From: Mermis nigrescens
Taxonomy: Eukaryota; Nematoda; Enoplea; Mermithida; Mermithidae
NCBI GenBank assembly: GCA_036768485.1
Contig: JAVLUZ010000227.1
Location: forward strand, 796,334 to 860,333
Direction of reading: 5' to 3'
DNA: 64,000 nucleotides
A program made the translations under genes and the position numbers. The notes under the pieces are model-generated. The model was not told the DNA's origin, made no database searches, and saw nothing but the letters and a program-made list of their open reading frames with translations. This document shows positions 12,401 to 24,400 of this stretch, piece after piece; the first letter of the stretch is position 1; each line of letters opens with the position of its first letter.

Positions 12401-15400
12401 TTTATAGCATTTGATGCGAAGCGTCGAAAATTTTTGAAATTGATGCTTAAAAACTGAAGAAAATCATGTTGAAATAGCTGTTTCTATTCAAAAAATCATT
12501 TAGTAGTCATGAAAATGTTTGCTGCTACAAAGCCCTTTTCTTGGCGCCAAAATTTGACTTCCAGGCCGCCGATAAAGCGAAGAATCGTGAAAAAAGAATC
12601 ATCAGGCGCGAAGCGCCTGAAAAATTTGAGAAAATATGGACACCGACAGCCAAAAATTAACACGAATTACATATCCATCCATTATCTCACCATTGGCCTG
12701 TAGGGCCCGAAATTCTCCCGCCCCCTTAAATCCGCCCCTGATTAATGACATTTTTTATTTCTTTGGCGGCCTGGGAAGTCAAATTTTTGATCAGGAAATA
12801 GGTTTTGAAACAACCAGCAGTTTTCTTGTGCGAGTATTTTCAAGTATATATAAAAAACTTTCCAAAGCTCTGGACCTATTTTGGACAGTAACGGGAAACT
12901 TGGGGTACAGCCATACATGGGCAGCAAGAAAATTCTATGGGGGGGGGGGTAGTAAAATCGCCAAAAATTGCCAAAAATCGTCAAACATTTTACTGAAAAT
13001 ATAATTCTGGGGTCTACAGTAATCTGAGGGGAGGGAGTTCAACGTCTGTGGGTGTGGAACACCCAACCCCCACGCCCATGTGTGTATACCGCCCTAAATT
13101 AGAAAATCCTAGATCTGCCACTGGTTTCGAATGGTTCTTAAAATATTGAAAAATTGATCATACGTGCTCTTTGGAAATAGTTCGGTAACTCATAAACTCT
13201 GGATTGAAAAGCGTCATCTTGAAATATTAACATCTAAAATGCGGCTACATCCTGGAGCTGAATATTTAAATCAGGTTTCCCCTTTTGATCGTCACTTTCT
13301 AGGATTTTGCGCATTAGTGCATAAGCTTTATCAAGTCAATCAATATAGCAAGTCAAAAATTAAAAGGACATATTTACTACCAATCAGTAACGTGTTCTCG
13401 AGAATATAATTAAGACTGAAAGCAGGAAACAGTAAGAAGATAATTTTCGGGCCAAATTTTTTCCAGCGAACAGCTAGCTTATTATTCAGTACCCATGAAT
13501 ATCTCCACTTGCAAATGATATGACCAAGGTTTACGAAACACTAAAAAGTAAGAAGTATAGTGATCTACTGATTGAGTTGACGGCAAAAATATTTTAATAA
13601 GACAAACGATCAGTAGAAATTGACTGACGAGATCCTATTGTGCACACTGAATTTACATGTCGATTCCTAAATCTTTGTAATTATTACTTACTTCATTAAT
13701 TAGCAATCACTTTACCCACTTTTACGTTTCTTTAAGCAAATATTTTAAGCGATTCTACGCATACTCTTATACATACACAAGGTGCTTAAAAAATGGCACT
13801 CTACCAGAAGTGGTATACTGTGACGTATACTTGAAATTAAAGATTGCAACTTTGCAAGAATGTAGTCCAATATTTGTTTGCTTGTCTGATTTCTCCTAAA
13901 AGTACTAAGTTCGAGTTTTGCCGCAAAAATTTTCTAAGTGATATCTGACAGTTCTTAGAATAAATCGAACAACAATTCTTGTACAAAATGTGAATTAACA
14001 ATATTGAACACTTGAAAAAGCAAATTTTAGAGCCTGAAAACGTCTGTCAATAAAAAAGGCTTAAGTTGATTATTTTTAGGAGGGCGGCACGCCGCCAATC
14101 ATAAAAGTGGTCCAGTGAGAACAATAGCGAGCGCGGAATCAATTACGCCAAGTCGGCCAACTGGTTGACCTCTGCGACTCATTGTTTACCAACGGTACAT
14201 TACAGTAACCTTGCCTACTAGCGATTAAATTTTAAAATGCAAACTTTCGAGGACTGAATTCAATTGAGATAGTATTTAAATATTTGAACTCCTCGTGAAA
14301 TTCTAAGCCAGAATATATATATAATTTGGTGTGGGTTTCTTCAAGTTCTGAGCTCGCCAATTTTGACATCAAAAATTAATGATCTAAGAGATCAAAGTTT
14401 AGAAACAAATGAAATTAATTAATGCCTGTCGATTTCGCTCGGAGTTTCAACTTTTAGAAGATTTCTGCCAAGCGGTTTTGTACATATATGCACAATATTC
14501 AATGATTTATGTATGTAAGTTATGTTTTATTGACTAGATTTTTTCACGACCATTATGTTTATGTAGACAGTTCTTTAATCAGTTGGGATTTAAATAACTC
14601 TTAGAATTCATGTTCAAATCAGCTTCAAAAATATAAGATTTTAAAATTTATGAGAACTAGATTCCACTGTTTACGGATTATTTAGTTTCTTGTTGAACAT
14701 TTAGGTATAAATATATTTAAGATAAATATATAAAGTTACATATATTCTGGTTCAGAATTGCACGAGGAGTCCATCGCAAAATTATTTAAATCAAATTTAA
14801 CCCTTAAAAGTTAGCATTTTAAATTTTAATCACTAGTAGGCAAGGTTACTATAACGTACCGTTGGTAAACAATGCGTCGCACGCAGAGGTCAAATAGTTG
14901 GCCGACTCGACGTAATTAATTCGGTTCCGTCTCAACACTCCCACTGTCTCAACATTCCCACCGTCTCAACATTCCCACTGTCTCAACACTCTCACTCGAA
15001 TTCTCAACACTCCCACTGTCTCAACATTCCCACTGTCTCAACACTCCCACTCGAATTCTCAAAACTCCCACTGTCTCAACATTCCCACTGTCTCAACATT
15101 CCCACTGTCTCAACATTCCCACTGTCTCAACACTCCCACTCGAATTCTGAACACTCCCACTGTCTCAACATTCCCACTGTCTCAACACTCCCACTGGAAT
15201 TCTCAACACTCCCACTGTCTCAACATTCCCACTGTCTCAACATTCCCACTGTCTCAACATTCCCACTGTCTCAACACTCCCACTCGGATTCTCAACACTC
15301 CCACTGTCTCAACATTCCCACTGTCTCAACATTCCCACTGTCTCAACACTCCCACTCGATTTCTCAACACTCCCACTGTCTCAACATTCCCACTGTCGCA

Positions 15401-18400
15401 ATGCTAAACGGGACCATATATGAGTCATAAAGCGTCTGGGTGGGGTCTAAACACCCCCTCTCGCCCAAGAATCTGGCGAACTTCCTAGAATTGTTATCAT
15501 TGATACTTTTTGGGACTTGATCCCGTCTGGAGCCCCATAATTTTCACGGTGTCCATGCATGAACGGTAAAATTCACTTAAGGGCGATAAGATTTACAACC
15601 TTGCACATATTCCAGTTCAGATTTAGGATTTTAAATATCACATAATGGTGATAAGATCTACGACCTTGCACATATTCTACTTCAACGGATTTAGGATTTT
15701 ACTGACACGGATGCCACATGCCACTGTTTCGCAATTTCTATGGCGAAGCTGTGGTAATTAGTTAGCAAGATTTAATGTCACCAAAAAATACATTAAGATC
15801 TTATCGCCCTTAAGTGAAATTTACCGTTCATGCATGGGCAGCGTAAAAATTATGGGGCTCCAGATGGGATCAAGTCCCAAAAGGTATCAATGATAACATT
15901 TCTAGGAAGTTCGCCAGATTCTTGGTGAGAGGGGGTCTCTAGACCCCACCCAGACGCTTCATGCTCATATATGATCCCCTTTAGCATTGCGACAGTGGGA
16001 ATGTTGAGACAGTGGGAGTAATGAGAATTCGAGTGGGAGTGTTGAGACAGTGGAAATGTTGAGACAGTGGGAATGTTGAGACGGTGGGAGTGCTGAGAAT
16101 TCGAGTGGGAGTGTTGAGACAGTGGGAATGTTAAGACAGTGGGAATGTTGAGACAGTGGGAATGTTGAGACAGTGGGAGTGTTGAGAATTCGAGTGGGAG
16201 TGTTGAGACAGTGGGAATGTTAAGACAGTGGGAATGTTAAGACAGTGGGAATGTTGAGACAGTGGGAGTGTTGAGAACTCGAGTGGGAGTGTTGAGACAG
16301 TGGGAATGTTGAGACAGTAGGAGTGTTGAGAATTCGAGTGGGAGTGTTGAGACAGTGGGAATGTTGAGACAGTGGGAGTGTTGAGGATTCCAGTGGGAGT
16401 GTTGAGACAGTGGAAATGTTGAGACAGTGGGAATGTTGAGACGGTGGGAGTGTTGAGTCACAATCATTAATTCTGCGCTCGCTATTGTTCTCATTGGACC
16501 ACTTTTATGATAGGCGGCGTGCCTCCCCCGAATTCAACTCAAGCCATAAAAAATCAATGACTTCGTCGATCAGTTCCGTTACTGTTCAAATCTGTCTGTT
16601 GAAGCTGGCAGAGGTCATTGTGTGTCCCGCTTACTGTAACTTAGCGTAACTATTCAAATGTGTCAAATAAAATAGTACACGTTACAGTAGATTACTTTTA
16701 GTAGTGTACCCTTTTTTAAACACTCTGTATTTAATTTTCATCTAGCAAATTACTCGTAATCACTCCGATTATTTTCGACGCAAAGTCCACCGTTTTGGCA
16801 TTGGTGTTTGTCGCAAGGCATTGCGGACTCATTACAAAAGGCACCCGTCCTCTTCATTGGGCAGGCACATCTAATTAAAAATTAATAACTTATGATCGCC
16901 CGAGGCCTTAAATTGAATTTTAACATTAAAAAGTCAAAAACCCGTAGTTTAGGCAAAAAATGTTGCCTGAATCAAATAGATTCATTCACTGACATCAACA
17001 TCGCAAGAAGAATGATTTACAAAGGAAAGCAAACCCCTGACATTATTCTGGTATTATGCTATTATTAACATGCAAGTTTAAATTTAATCATAATGTTTCG
17101 TCCACTCAAAAGGCATTTTTGACCAGAAAAAAGTGTTTGAAAGTAATTCTAAGCTAATCGATAAACTTATATTAACCTAAAAAGTTGAATAAAGGATAAG
17201 TCACAGATATAATGTTGCATGCAACCATAATATTTTGAAGTACTTTTAAAATTTTTTTAATATTATGAGGTAACTTTCTTGGCGCCTGCTTATTTGAAAC
17301 GATTTTTACGCGCATGGAAACAAGAAAAAACTGCACGAAAAAATAAGACAATAGAGCGCTTACACGAATTGCCTAGCATAATCTTCTGCTGTTCTGCAAA
17401 AAGGCGAAAGTGACTGTCCTACTACAAAATGGCATTTGATGCACAAACCACCAAAATGGCAAGGATTCTTTTCTTGCTTGTCACAAGCATCGGGGTCCAG
17501 TGTTTTACAGTTTGAACCTTAGGAAAAAGTTGAAATCAAGATGGTTCGGGCAGCTGCTCATATTATTCAGCTAGAAATACTTAACGAGCTAATTGAAGAC
17601 GCCGGAATTCGGATAAGAGAAATGATTTTTCGATTTAGCATTATTTCAAATACTTATTTTTGATTGTGCTAATGCTAGCCGTTATTCTGACTGACAGTTA
17701 TAACGCTTATCGCAAAAAGCTTAAAAGCAGAAACTCGTATTTAGGTAACAGCAACGATTTCTAGCTTAACAAATGATCATATTTAAAAAAATTCAAGTTG
17801 AGGATATTAATTTTTTCATCAAAACTCAGATTCATACGTATCCATTTCAGTAATCTGCTTCCGTTAGAATATAAAACTTCTAGCACAATCGCTAACTAGT
17901 GCGAAAGGGCAACCTAGGAAAATTATTGAAATTTAGTCCAAAAAATGGTTGAAGATAAAAGACTTACTGCTTGTTTATTTCATACTGTCAAAGTATTAAG
18001 TCTATTGGAGTTTTAGCACGATGTACCGAAATTTTTCAGAATTTTGGCTGAAAAACGGAATTAAATACGCTGAAATCACTATAAGGGATTAAGATCGTGC
18101 AACATTCAAATAATGCATGTTTTGTGCACTATTGTGTCGATAATCCAATTACGGTCATCGGTTGTATATATCAATTTGCGGTTGTGAAGTGGGTACAGCG
18201 GTGGCACTTATGTCGACTAACACTTTTGAATCCCGTGGCTTCGCTTTTGGGAATAAATTTAGCAAGCTAAAAACTCAAGTTTGGTAACGACCGGATAAAA
18301 AATTTTAAATGTCGAAATAAGATACGAAGAAATATGTGCAGGATCAAAATCCTGGGGTATGGGGTGGGTCCGAAAATGCGATAAGATTAAAAAAGCTTAA

Positions 18401-21400
18401 AAACTGATGATGAGAAAAAACGCCATGTTTTGATACCAAAAAATCAAAAAAATTGGCGAAAATTCTTTTAACAAAAAATGAATATTAAACTTTAGGAATC
18501 TGCGGGTTTTTTTAATTTTCGGAGGTCCGCCAAACGTCCCAAATTTCCCGAGCCCATATGCTGTTTAATCTTGAATATTTTCTGTCTGCTTCAAGCTTTG
18601 TTACTAAAATAATCTTACAGCAATCTTAAAATATTATTCTAGTTATTAATGAAGGGTTAATCTTCATTACCGCACCCTTGTATCCTGGGCGACACAAGCA
18701 AAGGGCAACTAGCTTAGTTCCATCTTCGCTCATAGTAGTTATGCACGTACTATCCTTTGAGCAAAACGTTTTGTTGGCTTTGCAGGGATCGAGAATATCA
18801 CAGAATTCTCCTATCCACTGCGGCGCATCGCATCTGAAAAATAAATTTTACTCCAGCTTGATTGTGTGGCTTCAAACTTCTTATTAAGCAGAATTACACT
18901 TTATATCCGCAATTAAAGAGTAACTGCTCTAAATACATGTACATGTAGGCCAGTGTTTTTTGTACAAGGTCCGTTTGTACATGTACAAAGATAGTCCCCA
19001 AAAGTCTTTGTACTTTTTGTACATGCACATTTTTGTGTACTATAATATAGTACAGTAGCGATTTTAGTGCGGTAAAACAGATTTTCGATCTTTAGTAGTG
19101 TATTTTAACTAATTTCTGGGTTTCTGGCGCCAAAAATTACTGAAAATTGTCTCAAAACGGCGCGAGGTTCCAAAAAATTTGACATTTTACCATTCTAAAT
19201 GCAAATTTTGCCATTTTAAAGATATACAGGACAAACAATCACTCATTTCGGCGCGAAGCCCCAAAATTTTTTGGGAATTTCACACCTTTTCACAGTTTTT
19301 GTCTACCCAAAAATCTTTTCACATTTTGTACACACAATTTTTTGGGTACTATAATATGGTACAGTAGCAATTTTAATGTGGTAAAAACAGAGTTGTTCGA
19401 CCTTTGGTAGCGTATTTTAGCTAATTTCTAGGTCTCTAAGGGCAAAAATCACTAAGAATCGCCTTACAAAGGCGCGAAGCGCCAAAAAATTTGACATTTT
19501 TCATTTTGAAATGAAATTTCTGCCATTATAAAGATGTTTGGAACATACAATTACTCATTTCGGCGCGATGCGCCGAAAATTTTATGCGAATTTCAGACCT
19601 TTTTGCAATTTTTGTCTTCTCAAAAATCTTTGTACATGTACAAAGACGGTCCCGAAAAGTCTATGTACATCGGGAAAAATCTTTGCCGAGTACAAGAAAA
19701 ACACTGATGTAGGCTCGAGATTTTCGTAGAGGGGTATCCAGCCATTTTTACGGGAGGGAAGGGAGATAACCTTGAATTTTTGGTCAAAAATAACAAAAAA
19801 CACCTAAAAATGGCCAAAATGCAAGTTTTCGCCAAAAATGGGAAAGGTCAAAGTTTTCTGACCTTTACGTGTATGCTACTATAAATATTTTTATCGTCTA
19901 TTCTATCTTTATCAGTCGTTTTTAGATTCACTAAGAATCGCCTTAAAAAGGCGCGAAGCGCCAAAAAATTTGACATTTTTCATTTTGAAATGAAATTTCT
20001 GCCAACATAAAGATGTTTGGAACATACAATCACTCATTTCGGCGCGATGCGCCGAAAATTTTATGCGAATTTCAGACCTTTTTGCAATTTTTGTCTTCTC
20101 AAAAATCTTTGTACATGTACAAAGACGGTCCCGAAAAGTCTTTGTACATCGGGAAAAATCTTTGCCGAGTACAAGAAAAACACTGATGTAGGCTCGAGAT
20201 TTTCGTAGAGGGGTATCCAATGCTACTATACATATTTTTATCGTCTATTCTATCTTTATCAGTCGTTTTTAGATTCACTAAGAATCGCCTTAAAAAGGCG
20301 CGAAGCGCCAAAAAATTTGACATTTTTCATTTTGAAATGAAATTTCTGCCAACATAAAGATGTTTGGAACATGCAATCACTCATTTCGGCGCGATGCGCC
20401 GAAAATTTTATGCGAATTTCAGACCTTTTTGCAATTTTTGTCTTCTCAAAAATCTTTGTACATGTACAAAGACGGTCCCGAAAAGTCTTTGTACATCGGG
20501 AAAAATCTTTGCCGAGTACAAGAAAAACACTGATGTAGGCTCGAGATTTTCGTTGAGGGGTATCCAGCCATCTTTACGGGAGGGAAGGGAGATAACCTTG
20601 AATTTTTGGTCAAAAATAACAAAAAAACACCTAAAAATGGCCAAAATGCAAGTTTTCGCCAAAAATGGGAAAGGTCAAAGTTTTCTTACCTTTACGTGTA
20701 TGCTACTATAAATATTTTTATCGTCTATTCTATCTTTATCAGTCGTTTTTAGTACAATAATCTTATTAATTCAGCAATACCTGCATCTGAATCCTTTTTT
20801 AGACTTTGGGTCTGGGACGCAAAGACCATAGTTGTAGCATTTGGCAAATGGATGCCCTTGCTTTGGACAACTTGGACTCGATTTTGGATCAGCGTTGCAA
20901 TTTTCTTCAAAGTCTGTCAAATCACATGGTGTCATCTTTTTCTCGCATAATTTTCCCTAAATAAATCTTTAACATTTGGTTAATGGTATACTCTAAAATG
21001 CAGCGCAAGAAAGCACAACAGTTGGGCTGGGCACAGTAAAGCATCAAAGCTTAGAATTTTTCATAAAAATAGTTCTTTGCTGCTCTATTTCGAGTTATTT
21101 TATAGTTTGATTTTATCTCAGTTAGTGTAACCTTCTTCGGATATACTCTTTACTTGCTTTCATCGGCATCTTTCACGTGCTGAATAACTTTGTTGTTTTA
21201 ACTAAAAGGAGAGAAGCACTAATAGTGGCGGATCTGGAATTTTCTAAAGAGATTGGGGGCGGTACGGTACCCCAACTCTTAAACCGTCAAAAATAGGTCA
21301 AAAATCCGCTATTCACGTACAGAGTTGTGTTTCTCAGCTATTTTATATTGTCTAATTTTAGTCAAAATGATTTCTGGCGCAAAAATTTTTTATGAAAATT

Positions 21401-24400
21401 TCACAATTTCAAGAATTTCTCGCAAAAATTGCCAAGTTTCTTAAAGTTTAGCTAAAACCCGACGTGAAGCGCCGGAAAACTGGTGAAATTTAGACGGATG
21501 GACATTTGATAACTTAAATTACCTATTTCTTTTCTGTGTTTATGCATTTGGAGAAAACCCTGTCGAAGCCCTCAAAGCAAAGCGCATAAAAATCAGAATT
21601 TACGCTGCAAATGGAAGAAAACTACAAAAATTTGGCACCTAAGCTCCCAAGAATTTAAATTTAAATAAAAATAAAAATAAATGAAAATATAAATTGTTGC
21701 AAAGTAAATATCCATGTTTTATCTCGTCAACTATTTTGGACCAATGGCGAAGGGGTAGGACCGTTCCTTCCCCTCCGTTGATCCGCTCTGACACTAACAC
21801 CCAATATTAATAGACCGCCTAATTATTTTAGGTAACCTTGTATCCAAAGAGGCATAAGCACTTATGCCGTGGAACGGCTACAGTCAGTCCATGAGAATCT
21901 TGTGTATCTTGAGGCACGATACGACAATCAGCCATGTTACGGCACGGATTCTCCGGCACACATGGATTTTTTTCTGTCCATTTTAAATCGTAACTTTGGC
22001 AATAATAACCCTTATAACGAGCAAGATTTCAATTTAAATTAAATTTTAATTTCTTATAATAATGCTGTAAGGATGCTAATATGTTTTTAACCACAATCAT
22101 TGCCTTTTAAATACAGATGCTTTACATTACGGTCTGACCGAGAATTCGTGATTAATGATTTCAACATTAAAAGCTTAAAAGCCTTTTCCCACCTACTTAC
22201 GAGTAGCTTGCTTGAAAATATCGAAGTTTTTACAACATGTCGGAAAAACTAAAAAGATTCCGATAATTCTTCTAAAAAATAGTCTTACGCTGCGGCTTGT
22301 TGATAATGAACATGGAATAAATAAGCGTAATTCCTAAATGTTTCTGTTTAGATATCCTCGGCGGCATACATAAACTGAATAATTAAGCTTTTAGAATACT
22401 TTCATCTGATTATGATGGAATACTGTTTAGCATACTTACGGCTATGCATGTAACGGCTAATTTTGAGTGGGGGTCTCCGGCTCTTTTAAAGGTGGGGTGA
22501 ATTACCCCTAATTTTCGGCCGAAAACGCCTAAATACGGCTAACAAATTCGGTTTTTTCTAAAAACCGGGGGAGGAGGTAAAAAATTTTCCAGCTTCTGGG
22601 GACATCCGACTCTGCGTAGGGAATACCCCATTCCCCTCTTGCATGTGTGCTTACAGCGTATCTAAGCAAAACAATGAATTCACGATAAAAACACGTCCAG
22701 TGATAAAAGTTAATCAAAACTCTTCAACAATCAGCAATGAAAAGAAAGCTAGCTTGCTCAATAATATCATCTGGATGACTTATTTTGAAACGAATATGTC
22801 AAAAACAGAAATCCTCTTACTAAGGAGGATGAGATGACACAACATAATGTTGTGCTAAATTAGATTAATAATAATTATATTATTAGGTAGTAACTTAAAT
22901 TTATTTATTCATAAGTTGAGTTAAAGTGAAACTGCTCATTATGTTTTCGTATAACCTAATTGTGATCCTCTTTTGTTCGTCAATCAATCTCACCTTATAA
23001 TATTTCGGACAAATACACTCGTATTTCTTAGATCTAGCATCATTATGAATGCATCTCCCGCCATTGTTGCATGGAATTCTTGTTATCGTTTTGCCAGACC
23101 AATCAGTAGTATTAGAAGGGGCGCATCCCAATCTTTTTAGGCAGTACTTAGGCTTGCCTAAAATGGTATTACGCTACATCGTGACGAGTGAGATAAGTTG
23201 AAATTTAAAACTTCAAAAACTACTTAACTTCTTTATTAATTACACAGGTCAACAAATTTAAACTTTTTGTTTGCATGAAATTAAGTGATTCTATATCAGA
23301 TTTCTACGCTAATTCCAAATCTAGCTTTAGAATTTTAGTAGCACATCAAGTTTTTGAGATATGTGCATATTAAAATTTTTGCAAATAATGATTTCTTTGT
23401 GTGTAAATATGAAATTGGGGAAGGCAAAGTGATCACAATAGGACAAAATGTTTTTTGTTGCTTATTATACTCATTTCTGTAAATTAAAATACATAATTTG
23501 CATATTTTACACAGTGTAAAGTATGATTCCTTGTTTGCCTAGTATGTCTGCCTCTAAATGATTTTCCATTCTTTCTTAATTAATTTTGTTGTGCTGATTT
23601 TGAAATTTGTGTTTCGGTTTGTGCTAGCCCATTTACTTCTTACAATAAATGGTTTGAAACTTTTCGAATCACGTATACTGTTTTGCAATATATTTTGAAG
23701 TAGAAAACCAAAAAGAACTAGATTCGCTAGCGCGAAACCGTAAGCAGATTTGTAATCAGCGTAAAAAACTGTTTAAGAAGATATTAAATAATTTCTAGAC
23801 GTTGAACGATTATGCTGAATATATGCTTCAAACTTTACACTATAATAAATTTGCAAATTAGGTGTAATATTTGTAAAGTAAGAATAAAGTAACAACACCA
23901 GTGATATTTAATCCACTAGTAAGTCAGTATAAAAACAATTTTAGAGTTTAAACTTCTGAAGAATTGCTTTGGCTCCTAGATTTCCATAATTAATATCAAT
24001 GGAAGCTCTGATTTGCATAAATTTTATATACAAATATCTCAAAAAGTTGACGTGCTAGAGAAATTCTAAGGTCAGATTCGGAATTAGCGCAAAAATCTGA
24101 TCAAGAGTCAAATGATTTTGTTTCTGATGCAAAATTGTTGTTGACCGGTGTTATTAGATAAAACAAATTAAGTACTTACTAGACATAATCGGCACCGCTA
24201 ACATACAGAACAACAATCTCAAGCATTCAAAAATATTATGCTAAGTGCAGCACAGCAAAATATGATCGGAAATTTATTAAAGTTGATTTTAATCAAAGCA
24301 TGATATTTTGATACAAATGAATACCTGTAATTTCTAGTTTTACAACAATTTTCTGTTGAAAACGTTAAATTTCGCAACGGCATGGGTAGTGGGGGTTGGG

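Larger units (their letters stand above)
11970..13122. mobile_element. GGCGGAT-type MITE carrying a nested second copy
   Basis: The outer element starts CAGGCGGATTAAAGG and ends GATCTGCCACTG. It is split by the inner copy at 12133-12740 and also carries an R6-type insertion near 12909-13087. Confidence 0.65.
14055..16555. mobile_element. Foldback-like element with three nested inverted repeats
   Basis: Outer arms 14055-14145 and 16465-16555 (share GCGAGCGC, ACTTTTATGAT and GGCGGCGTGCC on opposite strands). The left half also contains a second inverted pair, 14150-14250 and 14812-14912. Inside are two arms of a 17-bp minisatellite (14929-15397 and 15990-16458) flanking a core that is itself palindromic (15400-15600 against 15790-15988). 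This architecture is that of Foldback/Galileo-type elements. No transposase frame seen. It sits in gene B intron 8. Confidence 0.82.
11899..16753 (-). other. Gene B intron 8 (4.9 kb), repeat-filled
   Basis: Holds nested GGCGGAT-type elements (about 11970-13122) and the foldback element (14055-16555). The stretch 13123-14054 is AT-rich with a plus frame at 13164-13409 that has no recognisable domain. Confidence 0.65.
18834..20780 (-). other. Gene B intron 5 with hAT MITE and local tandem triplication
   Basis: Contains the MITE 18951-19706 and two further copies of its right half with flanking sequence, up to about 20755. The three near-identical plus frames that start MEHTITHFGAMRRKF or MEHAITHF are parts of this repeat, not genes. 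Confidence 0.75.

Noticed and set aside
14929..16458. Regularly spaced short repeats that might suggest a CRISPR array
   Set aside because: The units are a head-to-tail 17-bp minisatellite without unique spacers, in two inverted arms, in an animal intron.
19538..20711. Three nearly identical plus frames (MEHTITHFGAMRRK / MEHAITHF..)
   Set aside because: They lie in a MITE and its tandem copies; the reading frame is carried by the DNA repeat.
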